From an uncultured Clostridia bacterium (GTDB lineage: Bacteria > Bacillota > Clostridia > UBA1381), in contig CANQKM010000004.1 of assembly GCA_947624485.1 (NCBI GenBank), positions 62,001-126,000 on the forward strand: 64,000 nt of DNA, written 5' to 3'. Below are positions 8,268 through 18,282 of this stretch, piece by piece. A model generated the notes under the pieces. That model ran no database searches and was not told the DNA's origin. It saw only the letters and a list, made by a program, of their open reading frames with translations. Positions within the stretch are counted from its first letter, which is position 1. Each line of letters opens with the position of its first letter. The translations under genes and the position numbers were made by a program.

Positions 8268-9796
8268 AAAAACTTTTAATGCTGTTTGCCGCTTTTTTTA
8301 TCGTGCTGGGAGTTAGCGCAGCGGCGGACGGCGAAATTGAAATAACGATAGACGACGAGCCGCTTTACACGGAAACCGCGCCCGTAAACATAGACGGACG
8401 CGTGCTTGTGCCGATGAGAGCCGTGTTTGAGGCGCTTGACGCGGACGTTACATGGGACGGCGAGGCGCAGACGGTTTGGGCGTCGCGCGAGGATGAGTTC
8501 ATAGCGATCGACCTTGCAAAAGGCACGATGGGCGCGGGCGTGTTCAATTCCGACGGCAAGCCGTACTGGGTGTCGGACGAAAAGCTTGACGTACCCGCAA
8601 GGCTTATAGGCGACTACACGTACATTCCCGTAAGAGCCGTGTCGGAAACGCTGAGCGCGTGCGTAAACTGGGACGGCGAGCATAACCGCGTTGTGATAGA
8701 CAGCCGCCGCGACGTGCAGGGTACGGTTTACTACGCGTCCGACTCCGATTTCCAGTACCTCTACTGCGTCGGCAAAAACGGGCGCGGCAGACGGCTTTTG
8801 TCGAAAAGGCAGGTCGAGGCGCTCGAAATAAGCGACGGGTACGTATACTACATAGACAAGAAAAATCAGTATCTATACCGCGCGAACAGCTTGAGCGGCG
8901 AAGAATTATTGGTTGACCGCTCCGTTTACAAGGTCAAGGCGGAGGACGGGTACGTGTACTACGTCGAGCTTGACGGCGGCGGCACGAAAAGCGGCATACT
9001 CTACCGTCTCAATGTCAGCACCGGCGAAAAGCAGCAGCTTGTTGACACGCATATTAAGTATGCCGAAAAGTACAAGGACTATATTTACTTCAACATAGAC
9101 GGCAGAAACGTCATGTACGCGCTGTACGAGGACGGCAGCGCGATGTATACGGTCGACACCGGCGACAGCGTATACTCGAAGCTGTACCCGTTCAACTGCA
9201 TATTTTACGGCGATTACATTCTTATCGAGGACGGCGTGTGGTTCGGCAACCTCATGCGGTGCGACCTTAACGGCGGCAACATGATACCGCTCACAAGGCT
9301 GAACGCGCTCGTTGAGAAGAACCAGCAGCACAACGATAAGATAATATACAAGCAGCCCGACCACGGTCAGGATATTTACTGCATAAACATTGACGGCAGC
9401 GACAACCACCTCGTGCATCAAAGCGATCCGACGTGGCTCGATATAACGCTGCTTGCGCAGTGGGACGATATGGTGTACTACAAACACCCGATGCGCAACG
9501 AGGTTTACAGGGTGAACCTGGACGGCTCAAACGATATTTACGTGGGTTACGCGGACAGTATTCAGGTGCATAACGGCAAGCTGTTCCTTGCGTTTAACGG
9601 TCTGTATATGGGCGATCTGGACGGCAGCAATATGCAGAAGCTCTACGGCTATAAGCTGCGCGGGTTCGCGATTATAGACAACCTCGTGTACTTCAAGGAC
9701 GATAAAACGACACGCCTCGCCATGTCCGATTTCTACGGCAGAAACGGCGTTGTCACGTGCGACGCCTGCGGCGAGTGGGTGCAGAGTGAATTTTAA
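8264..9796 (+). CDS. Secreted stalk-domain protein with beta-propeller-like repeats
   Basis: A 510-residue exported protein. A signal peptide covers about residues 1-20 (KKLLMLFAAFFIVLGVSAAA). A copper-amine-oxidase N-terminal-like stalk domain follows to about residue 150, with the repeated motif RVLVPMRAVFEAL...VTWDGEAQTV and YIPVRAVSETL...VNWDGEHNRV. Residues 160-480 contain about seven short repeats with YVYY, LYRAN, LYRLN and MRCDLNG elements, of the DUF5050/WD40-like propeller type. A closing CDACGEW motif lies near the C-terminus. It starts at a GTG overlapping the tmk stop. These proteins are wall- or surface-associated in clostridia; the ligand is unknown. Confidence 0.75.
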   Translation: MKKLLMLFAAFFIVLGVSAAADGEIEITIDDEPLYTETAPVNIDGRVLVPMRAVFEALDADVTWDGEAQTVWASREDEFIAIDLAKGTMGAGVFNSDGKPYWVSDEKLDVPARLIGDYTYIPVRAVSETLSACVNWDGEHNRVVIDSRRDVQGTVYYASDSDFQYLYCVGKNGRGRRLLSKRQVEALEISDGYVYYIDKKNQYLYRANSLSGEELLVDRSVYKVKAEDGYVYYVELDGGGTKSGILYRLNVSTGEKQQLVDTHIKYAEKYKDYIYFNIDGRNVMYALYEDGSAMYTVDTGDSVYSKLYPFNCIFYGDYILIEDGVWFGNLMRCDLNGGNMIPLTRLNALVEKNQQHNDKIIYKQPDHGQDIYCINIDGSDNHLVHQSDPTWLDITLLAQWDDMVYYKHPMRNEVYRVNLDGSNDIYVGYADSIQVHNGKLFLAFNGLYMGDLDGSNMQKLYGYKLRGFAIIDNLVYFKDDKTTRLAMSDFYGRNGVVTCDACGEWVQSEF

Positions 9797-9854
9797 GGAT
9801 AAAACCGCGCTTTTGCTAAGCAATAATTTTATATTTTTGCGCAACTTTTCTTAA

Positions 9855-9882
9855 TGACTTGTTGCCTCACGCGATGTATAAT
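9855..9882 (+). promoter_or_regulatory. Possible promoter of the DUF5107/TPR gene
   Basis: TGACTT and a perfect TATAAT are separated by 16 bases, 36 bases before the chosen ATG. The -35 match is weak, so this is tentative. Confidence 0.35.
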
Positions 9883-9918
9883 GACCTTAATAAATTTAAT
9901 CCGACGGAGGTCACGAAA

Positions 9919-12900
9919 ATGAGCGAGGTAATTTTAAGACAGGAGAAGGTAGTTATACCGACGTATGAATTATCGGAGTACGACAAGAACCCGATGTTTC
10001 TCGAAAAGCGCGTGTATCAGGGCTCGTCGGGACGCGTGTATCCGCATCCCGTGTGCGAGGGCGTTTCGGACGTGAAAACCGACAGAGAATACAACGCGGT
10101 TTATCTTGAAAACGACTACATTCTGGTAATGATTTTGCCCGAGATAGGCGGTAAAATCCAGCGTCTTTACGATAAGACGAACGGCTATGACGCGGTATAT
10201 TACAACGAGGTCGTAAAACCCGCGCTCGTAGGTCTCGCAGGCCCGTGGATCAGCGGCGGTATCGAGTTTAACTGGCCGCAGCATCACCGTCCGTCAACGT
10301 TTGATCCCGTAGACTACACGATTGAGCGCGGCGGCGACGGCTCGGTAACGGTCTGGGTTGGCGAGACGGAAAAGATGTTCCACACAAAGGGTATGGCGGG
10401 CTTTACCGTGTACCCCGACAAGGCATATCTCGAAATCAAGGGACAGGTCTACAACCCCACCGACCGTCCGCAGACGTTTCTTTGGTGGGCGAACCCCGCT
10501 GTCGCGGTAAACGATTACACGCAGTCGATTTTTCCGCCCGACGTGAACGCGGTAATGGATCACGGCAAGCGCGGCGTGTCGAAATTCCCGATTGCCGACA
10601 GCGTGTACTACAAGTACGATTACGCGCCCGGCACGGATATTTCGCGCTACAAAAATATCCCCGTTCCGACGTCTTACATGGCGTACCACTCTGATTTTAA
10701 TTTTATAGGCAACTACGATTACGGCAAAAGCGCCGGACTTCTGCACATCGCCGACCACCACGTATCGCCCAGCAAAAAGCAGTGGACATGGGGCTGCGGT
10801 GATTTCGGACAGGCGTGGGACAGGAACCTCACCGACGAAAACGGCCCGTATATCGAGCTTATGACGGCTATGTTTACCGATAACCAGCCGGATTTCACAT
10901 TTCTGAAGCCGTACGAGGAAAAGACGTTCACGCAGTATTTTATGCCATACAAGGCGGTCGGTGCGATAAAGAACGCGTCGCTCGACGCGGCTGTAAACGT
11001 CGAGGTCGGGGACACTAAAAACGGGGACACTAAAGTTAAGGTGACGGTATACACCCCGTCGGGACTTAACAATGCGCGGCTTCTGGTAAAATGCAAGGGT
11101 GAGACAATATTTACGGGGACACTAAACTTAAAGCCCGCAGAGGTGTTTGAAACCGAAATTGACGCGCGAGGCGCATCGTACGACGATATAACTCTGAAAA
11201 TCACCGGGGACACTAAAACCATATTGGAGCATATCCCCGTCAAAAATACCGAACCCGTTCCGTCGCCGGCGGAGGCGATACCCGCGCCGGAGGAAATACC
11301 GACAAACGAAAAATTGTTCCTCGCGGCAACGCATTTAGAGCAGTACCGTCATGCGACGTACTCGCCCGAGCCGTATTACCTCGAGGGCTTAAAGCGCGAT
11401 CCGGAGGACATACGTCTAAACAACGGCTACGGCAAGTATCTCTATAACCGCGGCAGATTTGCGGAAAGTGTGGAATATTTTAAGGCGGCGGTTAAGGCTT
11501 CGACCTGGAAGAACCCCAACCCGTACGACTGCGAGCCGTATTACAATCTCGGTCTTGCGCTCAAAATGTCGGGCGGCAATCGTGACAAGGCATTCGACGC
11601 GTTTTACAAGGCGACGTGGGACGGCAATATGCAGGATAAGGCGTTTTGCATGCTTGCCTGCATGACGGCTGAAAAGGGCGAATACGCGGACGCGCTCGCG
11701 TTCGTTGAAAAGTCGCTTGCGCGCGGACTTCACAACTTAAAGGCGCGCACGCTCAAAACCGCGCTGTTAAGGCTTACGGGTAAAATTGACGAGGCGATTG
11801 CATTCGCGAACGAAACAAGGAAGATCGACGCGCTCGACCACGGCTGCCGATATGAGCTGTACCTGCTCACGGGCAAGGACGAATTTACGGCTGTTATGCG
11901 CGGCGACAACCACAATTATATCGAGCTTGCACTCACGTATATCGCAGCCGGAATGAGGGATGAGGCGGACAAGATACTCGCTCTCGCGCCCTGCGACGAG
12001 CCTATGGCGCACTATTACCGCCATTTCTGCACAGGTGACAAGTCGGAGCTTGAAAAAGCCGAAAACGCAAGCTCACTCTACTGCTTCCCGAACCGTTTGG
12101 AGGACATTTCGGTACTCGGAAACGCGGCGGGCAAAGGCGGCGAATACGCGAAATATTATCTCGGCTGCCTGTTCTACGACAAGGGCTTGTGGGAAAAGAG
12201 CGTGACGCTTTGGGAGTGCTGCGCCGATAAAATAAATCTGCCGACGGTCTACAGGAATCTTTCACTCGCGTACTACAACAAAATGGGCGATTACGGCAAG
12301 GCGAAGGCGGCTATGGAAAAGGCGTTTGAAACAGACATGACCGACGCGCGCGTATTCTTTGAGCTTGACCAGCTTTATAAAATGCTCAATTATTCGCTTA
12401 AAGACAGGCTCGCGAACATGAACGCTCACCCCGAACTTTTGGAAAAGCGCGATGATTTGTATACGGAGTACATAACGCTTTTGAACCTCAACGGCGAGTA
12501 CGACAACGCGTATAATCGTATTATGAGCCACAATTTCCACCCGTGGGAGGGCGGCGAGGGTAAAATCCCCGCGCAGTACAGAATCGCGCTTATAAACAAG
12601 GCGAAAGCCGAGCCTGAAAAGGCTGTGGAATATCTTGAACAGGCGCTTGTGTACCCGTACAATCTCGGTGAGGGCAAGCTTATCGGCAACCTCGACAACG
12701 ACATTTACTATATGCTCGGCGGACTGTATGAGGATAAGGAAAAATCGGATTGGGCGTACAAAATGGCTGCGCGCGGCGAGTTTGAGCTTACGTCGGCAAT
12801 GTACTACAACGACCAGCCGCCCGAAATGATGTACTACGCGGCGAAGGCGATCGAAGCTCTCGGCGACAGTGCGGAAGCGCAGAAGCGGTTTGATATGTTT

Positions 12901-13137
12901 ATCGAATACGCCGGCAAACACATGGACGACGACGTGAAAATTGACTACTTCGCGGTATCGCTGCCTGACTTCCTGATATTCGAGGCGGATTTGAACAAGA
13001 AAAACAAAATCCACTGTCTGTATATGGCATCTCTCGGTTATATGGGCAAGGGCGACAATGAAAAAGCGAAGGAATACGCGAAAAAAGGCGCGGAGCTTGA
13101 CAAGTGCCACGCCGGATTCACGAAGATATTAAAATAA
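9919..13137 (+). CDS. DUF5107-domain protein with C-terminal tetratricopeptide repeats
   Basis: A 1072-residue protein from the ATG at 9919, which follows CGGAGG; an in-frame ATG at 9859 lacks a ribosome binding site. Residues 1-360 form a DUF5107-type beta domain rich in aromatic motifs (GLAGPWISGGIEFNWPQHH, FLWWANPAVAV, KKQWTWGCGDFGQAWDRN) that looks like a carbohydrate-active fold. A short beta-sandwich linker follows. From about residue 470 to the end are many helical TPR-like repeats (YYNLGLALK, YRNLSLAYYNK and similar). There is no signal peptide, so it is predicted cytoplasmic. Family members lie near glycan-use genes; the activity is undescribed. The linker coding region carries four exact copies of GGGGACACTAAA. 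Confidence 0.75.
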   Translation: MSEVILRQEKVVIPTYELSEYDKNPMFLEKRVYQGSSGRVYPHPVCEGVSDVKTDREYNAVYLENDYILVMILPEIGGKIQRLYDKTNGYDAVYYNEVVKPALVGLAGPWISGGIEFNWPQHHRPSTFDPVDYTIERGGDGSVTVWVGETEKMFHTKGMAGFTVYPDKAYLEIKGQVYNPTDRPQTFLWWANPAVAVNDYTQSIFPPDVNAVMDHGKRGVSKFPIADSVYYKYDYAPGTDISRYKNIPVPTSYMAYHSDFNFIGNYDYGKSAGLLHIADHHVSPSKKQWTWGCGDFGQAWDRNLTDENGPYIELMTAMFTDNQPDFTFLKPYEEKTFTQYFMPYKAVGAIKNASLDAAVNVEVGDTKNGDTKVKVTVYTPSGLNNARLLVKCKGETIFTGTLNLKPAEVFETEIDARGASYDDITLKITGDTKTILEHIPVKNTEPVPSPAEAIPAPEEIPTNEKLFLAATHLEQYRHATYSPEPYYLEGLKRDPEDIRLNNGYGKYLYNRGRFAESVEYFKAAVKASTWKNPNPYDCEPYYNLGLALKMSGGNRDKAFDAFYKATWDGNMQDKAFCMLACMTAEKGEYADALAFVEKSLARGLHNLKARTLKTALLRLTGKIDEAIAFANETRKIDALDHGCRYELYLLTGKDEFTAVMRGDNHNYIELALTYIAAGMRDEADKILALAPCDEPMAHYYRHFCTGDKSELEKAENASSLYCFPNRLEDISVLGNAAGKGGEYAKYYLGCLFYDKGLWEKSVTLWECCADKINLPTVYRNLSLAYYNKMGDYGKAKAAMEKAFETDMTDARVFFELDQLYKMLNYSLKDRLANMNAHPELLEKRDDLYTEYITLLNLNGEYDNAYNRIMSHNFHPWEGGEGKIPAQYRIALINKAKAEPEKAVEYLEQALVYPYNLGEGKLIGNLDNDIYYMLGGLYEDKEKSDWAYKMAARGEFELTSAMYYNDQPPEMMYYAAKAIEALGDSAEAQKRFDMFIEYAGKHMDDDVKIDYFAVSLPDFLIFEADLNKKNKIHCLYMASLGYMGKGDNEKAKEYAKKGAELDKCHAGFTKILK
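11008..11217 (+). repeat. Four copies of the 12-mer GGGGACACTAAA inside the DUF5107 gene
   Basis: Exact copies lie at 11008-11019, 11023-11034, 11115-11126 and 11206-11217, all on the plus strand. Three are read as Gly-Asp-Thr-Lys and one (11115) in another frame as Gly-Thr-Leu. GGG and CTA are uncommon codons in this gene by eye. Confidence 0.85.
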
Positions 13138-13150
13138 AGCAAAAAGCAAA

Positions 13151-13188
13151 AACACCCGACACTTATTTGACTTATAAGGTCGGGTGTT
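13151..13188. terminator. Bidirectional intrinsic terminator
   Basis: A 10-bp perfect stem (AACACCCGAC / GTCGGGTGTT) is followed by a T-rich run on plus and preceded by an A-rich run that serves minus. It separates the convergent DUF5107 and P-type ATPase genes. Confidence 0.85.
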
Positions 13189-13194
13189 AATTTT

Positions 13195-15546
13195 TTATTG
13201 TTTGGTTTTCGGCTGCTCGGTCGTTGTCATTTCCGTCGTCACCGTCGTTTTTCTGAACGGGTTGTGTATATGCTCAAACAGCCGCGTCAAATTCCTCATG
13301 ACGGATTCCACCGCAAGCACAAACAGTATTCCGAGTATAAGCGTCTGCGCCGATACCATGCTGATTTCAAACAGCGTGTTGAACCGCAGTCCCGTAAATA
13401 TAATACCGGCTATGCTTATCGCGATTACAATTATCCGGTAACGGTTCATGGGCTTTGATATGCTGCACAAAAGTATAAATCCGCCTATCGCCAGAAGGCA
13501 CGTACTCGCCACGCCTATGTCGCTTTCAGACAGGCTGAACACCTGCCCTAAAAGCACCATCGACGCTATCGCCGCGAACGACGCGAGCGCTGCCGGTATA
13601 GACCTCACGACTACCGCCTTCATAAAGCGTCCCTTCTGCTTCTTTATGTTCGCCTCAAGCGCGAGCAAAAAGCCCGGTATACCGATATTAAACGCCGATA
13701 TGAGCGATACCTGCGACGGTGAGAGCGGATATGTGATCGCCGTTATGATTGAGAACAGCGCCAAAAGCAGTGAGAATATGTTTTTGTAAAGGAACAGTAC
13801 CGCCGAGCGCGTGATGTTGTTTATATCGCGTCTGCCCTCCGATATTATGTCAACCATTCGTGAGAAGTCGGAATCGAGCAGCACCACCTGCGCCGCCTGC
13901 ATTGCCGCCTCGCTGCCGGCACCCATAGCTATGGAGCAGTCCGCTTCCTTCATCGCGAGTATGTCGTTTACGCCGTCGCCCGTCATGGCTACCTTTTTGC
14001 CCTGAGCGCGGAACGCGAGAATGAGCTTCTTTTTCTGCTCCGGCTGTACGCGTCCGAATATTGTGTATTTCTTTGCCGCCTGTGATATTTCGCTGTCGCT
14101 TACCTGTGACATGTCAACGTATTTGTCGGCGTTTTCTATGCCTGCCGATTTCGCTATATTCGATACCGTCACGGGGTTGTCGCCCGATATTACCCTTATG
14201 CCGACCTCCTGCTCCTTAAAATAGTTAAAGGTCTGCTCAACGTTGGGACGCAGGTTGTTTTTAAGGCTCACAAACGCTGTCGGAGCGAACAGCCCGTTCT
14301 CCGTCAGCGACTTTGCAAATACTATTACTCTCTGTCCCGCCTGCGCTCTCTCGTCCATCAGCGGCTTATATTTCGCGCACGTTTCGCCGTCAAGCACAAA
14401 TTCCGGCGCGCCGAGCCTGTATACCGTGTCGGAGGTTATGATCTGCGAATACTTCTGCTTTGACGAAAACGGCATTATTTGCTCGTACATAAACGCCGGC
14501 GCGCTGCCGAAATAGCCACGGAGCGCGGTCATGGTGATATTGTTGTCGGTTATTGTTGAAACATACTGCGCGATGAGCGATTTTACTCCCGCGTCGGCAG
14601 CGCTGCCGTCGGGCATGAAAACCTCCGTCACGGTCATTTTATTGTCCGTTATCGTACCGGTCTTATCGACACAGAGTATGTCCACACGCGCGAGCGTTTC
14701 CGTGCTTCTCATGTCGTGCAGAAGCACCTTTGAACGCGCGAGGCGCATTGCGCTAAGCGTAAGCGCGGCGGTAACCAAAAGGTAAAGTCCCTCGGGTATC
14801 ATTCCCACTACCGCGCCGACCATTGAAAGTATGCTTTCCGTAAAGGAATAGTGGTTCGCCAAATACGCCTGACAGAACAGCGCGATGCCCACGGGTATGA
14901 TTACTATACCCGCTATCTTGACAACGGTGTCTATGCCGTTTATCATCTCGGACTTTTTGTCCTTTATTTCCTTCGCCTGTTTCATCAGCTTCGCGGCGTA
15001 GGAGTCCTTGCCTACGTGCGTGAGGCGCGCGAAGCACTTGCCCGCCGCGACAAAGCTGCCTGATTTCAGTTCGCTGCCGGCAAGCTTTTCTATCTCATCC
15101 GCCTCGCCCGTTAAAAGCGCTTCGCTTACCATGAGCTTACCCTCTACAAGCTCAGCATCCGCGGGTATCTGTTTGCCGCCTTCGAGAACGATTATATCTC
15201 CCAGCACGAGCTTGTCCGCCGCTACCTTTATTTCCTTGCCGTTTCTCACCACGGTGTATTCCGACATAGCGAGCAGAGACAGCTTGTCGAGTACCGATTT
15301 GGCTTTAAGCTGCTGCACTATGCCTATCACCGCGTTTACCACAACGACCGGCAGAAATGTCAGGTTGCGGAACGAGCCGGTTATCGCGACAAGTATACCC
15401 AGTACAATAAAAATCGCGTTAAAGTATGTAAAAATGTTCGATAAGATTATTTCTTTGACGCTCTTGGCAGACTGGTCGGGAACAATATTGACATTGCCCG
15501 CTTCCGTTTGCTGTCTGACCTGTGCGTCCGTAAGTCCGTTTATCAT
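13195..15546 (-). CDS. P-type cation-transporting ATPase (HAD-IC family)
   Basis: A 783-residue membrane ATPase. The actuator domain has the TGEAD motif near residue 146. The phosphorylation site DKTGTITD lies near 294, and the hinge GDGVND is near 515. Two N-terminal helix pairs, at about 30-75 and 210-260, and six C-terminal helices after about 570 are visible. The M4 motif reads IPEGLYLLVTAAL, like mycobacterial CtpE and related calcium-type pumps rather than heavy-metal CPx pumps, and no N-terminal metal-binding domain exists. Calcium or another divalent or monovalent cation is therefore the best guess. It has its own promoter at 15576-15604 and ends in a terminator shared with the convergent gene. 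Confidence 0.88.
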   Translation of the reverse strand: MINGLTDAQVRQQTEAGNVNIVPDQSAKSVKEIILSNIFTYFNAIFIVLGILVAITGSFRNLTFLPVVVVNAVIGIVQQLKAKSVLDKLSLLAMSEYTVVRNGKEIKVAADKLVLGDIIVLEGGKQIPADAELVEGKLMVSEALLTGEADEIEKLAGSELKSGSFVAAGKCFARLTHVGKDSYAAKLMKQAKEIKDKKSEMINGIDTVVKIAGIVIIPVGIALFCQAYLANHYSFTESILSMVGAVVGMIPEGLYLLVTAALTLSAMRLARSKVLLHDMRSTETLARVDILCVDKTGTITDNKMTVTEVFMPDGSAADAGVKSLIAQYVSTITDNNITMTALRGYFGSAPAFMYEQIMPFSSKQKYSQIITSDTVYRLGAPEFVLDGETCAKYKPLMDERAQAGQRVIVFAKSLTENGLFAPTAFVSLKNNLRPNVEQTFNYFKEQEVGIRVISGDNPVTVSNIAKSAGIENADKYVDMSQVSDSEISQAAKKYTIFGRVQPEQKKKLILAFRAQGKKVAMTGDGVNDILAMKEADCSIAMGAGSEAAMQAAQVVLLDSDFSRMVDIISEGRRDINNITRSAVLFLYKNIFSLLLALFSIITAITYPLSPSQVSLISAFNIGIPGFLLALEANIKKQKGRFMKAVVVRSIPAALASFAAIASMVLLGQVFSLSESDIGVASTCLLAIGGFILLCSISKPMNRYRIIVIAISIAGIIFTGLRFNTLFEISMVSAQTLILGILFVLAVESVMRNLTRLFEHIHNPFRKTTVTTEMTTTEQPKTKQ

Positions 15547-15575
15547 TGCTTTCTCCTTCTTTGTTTATCGACACT

Positions 15576-15604
15576 ATTTTACCATTAAATACATGATTTG
15601 TAAA
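15576..15604 (-). promoter_or_regulatory. Predicted promoter of the P-type ATPase gene
   Basis: On the minus strand TTTACA and TAAAAT are separated by 17 bases, about 30 bases upstream of the ATG, which is preceded by AGAAGGAG. Confidence 0.65.
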
Positions 15605-15608
15605 GACC

Positions 15609-15645
15609 AAAAAACAGACCGGCACATGCAGCGCCCGTCTGTTTT
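15609..15645 (-). terminator. Intrinsic terminator after the rhamnogalacturonan-lyase-like gene
   Basis: On the minus strand an AAAACAGAC / GTCTGTTTT stem, extendable with one mismatch, is followed by a run of T. It ends the malic enzyme / lyase transcript. Confidence 0.75.
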
Positions 15646-15675
15646 AGTATCGGTGTATTTTGCTCGTTTTATACC

Positions 15676-18282
15676 TTACTTTACCCAGTCCTCCCATTCA
15701 AGCTCGTCAAGCGTTTCGGGCATTGCGAAGGCGGTATGTTCGAGCGCAACGATCGTGTTGAGGCACCACTGCGCCGCGAAGTTTGTGCTTATCCAGAACA
15801 TCTCGTGAAGCTCCTTCGCGTTAAAGTAATTCTCGACGATCGCGTCGTCGAAATTGTCCTTCTTGTTCTTGCCCGCAAGCGAGTACACAAGCACCTGCCA
15901 TACCTTGTGCGCCAAGTCCTTGTCCTGCTTTTCCTTTGCGGCATAAGCGCAGAGCGCGGCAGCCATGTACGGGTACTCAAAGCCCTCGCCGTCTATGAGG
16001 TTGTTTGTCGCGCGGCGTTTTTCCTCGGGTGTGAGGAAGTAAAAGCTGCCGTACTGCACGAGCATGTCGTTAAATTCCTCGTCGCCCAGAAGCGGCACAA
16101 GCTCTGTCCACGTTTCCGGCCCTCCCATGCATATCGCGAGGTGCGAGCCGCCCGCGGCGCTCTCGCCTATGTAGCCGAGATGTCCCGTCGCGGGATCGTA
16201 TTCAAAGTTAGAGCCTGATATAAGGCGCAGCGGCGCTTTTTTGAGGTCGTTTATACCCGTCATAATCTTGTCGCGCCACTTTGTATTGTTTGTGCGCTCC
16301 CACTCCGTCATCCAGTTTGAGCAGTATGTAGACCAGTCGGGGCCGGTTCTTGCGTGTGTCGGGAGCGTGGACTTCTGTCCCATGTAATAGTATCTCAAAG
16401 GATCCATGTCAACGGTCGCAAAGTCGGCGTCCACAACGTCCTTCATACAGTCGCCTATTCTTAAATCACCGCCCGTGAGGTAGTACAGCGCGCGGTGATG
16501 TCCGGCCATACCGATGCGCGCCTCCTTGCAGCTGTCGCCCCAATGCACTACGTTGTGGCGGCTGCCGAGACCTTTCAAAGGCCCCATATGGTAAATATCA
16601 ACGTCCGCGCTGTGACGGCTCATAGCCTCGGCAACGGAGAACATGTCCTCCCTGCCGGTTCTAAGGAACGAGTACCACAGCCACAGCGTCGGCACAAGCT
16701 CCGTACTCTGCCACGCGTAGCCGCCGAGGTCGTATTTCCAGCAGTGGCGCTGCGCGTCGTAGGTGTGCATTATGTCGCCGTAATCCCACAAGCCGTACCA
16801 GCGGCGCTGCTCGATTTCGTTTTTGTAGTAGTTAAACGCCTTGTCCATTTCGTCCTCAGCCCACTTTTTGAGCGGAGTGCTTCTGTCGGGCAAACTCCAA
16901 TATCCAAGCACGCGCGTTTCGTGGTAATATTCGGGCGAGCAAATCATAACCGGCGGCTTCTGCACTCTGTCGGCGTGGCTTAAAATAAGCTCGTCCGACG
17001 CGACCTCGTCATAGAAGTAAACGGTGAGGTCGTTTGTGTTCGCTATGCCGTAAGCCGACGAGCCAATCTCCGGCGTACCCTCGTAGTACGTCTGATCGTG
17101 CGAAACAACGTCATAGTGGCGCATATCGCGCGACAAGCCGTCGGGCGAAACTATCCACGCCATAAGCATACCCTCGTCCGAGCAAAGTCCCTCCGCGTGG
17201 AGCGAGGACGGGTATTTCTGCCAGAAGTTGCGCAGACATACCGACACGCCGCCCTTTTCGTCGGCTATGTACATCAGTCCCTTCGAGCGTTTGCCCCAAT
17301 TCGCCTTTATGAACGTACACTCGTCGTGACCTGTGCGCTTTCTTACCTCGAAGCTGTCGGGCGTAAGCTGCTGCAGACGATAGCAGTCCCATTTCGTCAC
17401 GTTGTCGATCTGCTCCTCCGTTACGGGATTGCCGTTTCTCAAATCAACGAGCGGCGCAAGGTCTATCATCTCGCCGCGAAGCTGCGCGCTGTGTACCGGC
17501 TGTATGCCTATGGACGGCCCGAGCCTCGGACGCCACAAATTCAAAATCTGCATACACTCGTGCATTACGCCGTAATCGCCCGTCATTTTGATGCGGCGGT
17601 TGTAGAGCTTGCCCGTCATTTTACGCTTCATCACAAGCGCGATACCCTTTATAAAATCGGTGCTTTCGTCGCCGTCGAAGATAAACGTGTGCTTTACGTT
17701 CACGCTCTTTTCGTCGTAAAAAAGCGTAAAACGGATTATGTAACGCAGAAACGTGTCGCCGTGAGCGCTTCTGTGCGTGCCGGTGAGCTTCACGGTCGTT
17801 TTGAGCGCGCCCTCCTCCTCGACCTCGGCTGTCTCTATCTCGCCGTAGTAGGAGATTATGCGCTTTATCTCGTCGCCGTCCTGCCTGTCGTACGTTTCCT
17901 TCTGCACCTTTAATATTGCGTCGGCGTAAGGCGTTTTCATAAGAGTTGTGCCGGATTTCGGGAATATTGCCGTAAACGCGCCGTTATCAACGGTTATGCC
18001 GTCGTCAGTTTCGTTTACCGTTATGCCGCCGTACTCCTTTTTTTCGGCTTTCTTTATCTCCACGCCGTCACCGTCAACGCGCGCGGTAAAGCTTGACCAC
18101 TTCGTTGAGCCGTCGGGGTAAAACGCTATCGGCTTTTCCTGATACGGTATTTCCCTGCCGTTTTCGTCAAACGGCGCGAACGTCGTACCCTCTGGTTTTT
18201 CGCCCTGCTTGTAGGGTACGCCGAATGTGACATAGCCGCCCTTCGCTCTGTTTTCCATCCAATGTAATTTTATGCTTTCCAT
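15676..18282 (-). CDS. Exo-rhamnogalacturonan lyase-like protein (PcRGLX/YetA family)
   Basis: An 868-residue protein of the PcRGLX/YetA type. This family includes exo-rhamnogalacturonan lyases (PL26) and the Bacillus YetA protein. An N-terminal beta domain (WMENRAKGGYVTFGVPY, STKWSSFTARVDGDG) is followed by a central alpha/alpha-barrel-like region rich in aromatics (RRWYGLWDYGDIMHTYD near residue 500, GGYAWQSTELVPTLWLWYS near 530, NVVHWGDSCKEARIGMAGHH near 580). No signal peptide is present, so it would act on imported pectin oligosaccharides. Its ATG shares a base with the stop codon of the upstream malic enzyme gene (TAATG), implying coupled translation. The exact substrate is inferred from the family. 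Confidence 0.8.
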   Translation of the reverse strand: MESIKLHWMENRAKGGYVTFGVPYKQGEKPEGTTFAPFDENGREIPYQEKPIAFYPDGSTKWSSFTARVDGDGVEIKKAEKKEYGGITVNETDDGITVDNGAFTAIFPKSGTTLMKTPYADAILKVQKETYDRQDGDEIKRIISYYGEIETAEVEEEGALKTTVKLTGTHRSAHGDTFLRYIIRFTLFYDEKSVNVKHTFIFDGDESTDFIKGIALVMKRKMTGKLYNRRIKMTGDYGVMHECMQILNLWRPRLGPSIGIQPVHSAQLRGEMIDLAPLVDLRNGNPVTEEQIDNVTKWDCYRLQQLTPDSFEVRKRTGHDECTFIKANWGKRSKGLMYIADEKGGVSVCLRNFWQKYPSSLHAEGLCSDEGMLMAWIVSPDGLSRDMRHYDVVSHDQTYYEGTPEIGSSAYGIANTNDLTVYFYDEVASDELILSHADRVQKPPVMICSPEYYHETRVLGYWSLPDRSTPLKKWAEDEMDKAFNYYKNEIEQRRWYGLWDYGDIMHTYDAQRHCWKYDLGGYAWQSTELVPTLWLWYSFLRTGREDMFSVAEAMSRHSADVDIYHMGPLKGLGSRHNVVHWGDSCKEARIGMAGHHRALYYLTGGDLRIGDCMKDVVDADFATVDMDPLRYYYMGQKSTLPTHARTGPDWSTYCSNWMTEWERTNNTKWRDKIMTGINDLKKAPLRLISGSNFEYDPATGHLGYIGESAAGGSHLAICMGGPETWTELVPLLGDEEFNDMLVQYGSFYFLTPEEKRRATNNLIDGEGFEYPYMAAALCAYAAKEKQDKDLAHKVWQVLVYSLAGKNKKDNFDDAIVENYFNAKELHEMFWISTNFAAQWCLNTIVALEHTAFAMPETLDELEWEDWVK

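Noticed and set aside
9859-9918. Upstream ATG start for the DUF5107 protein
   Set aside because: It lacks a ribosome binding site and overlaps the predicted promoter. The ATG at 9919 follows CGGAGG.
17098-17913. 271-codon frame on plus inside the rhamnogalacturonan-lyase-like gene
   Set aside because: It is antisense to a large conserved gene, with low-information histidine/arginine-rich sequence.
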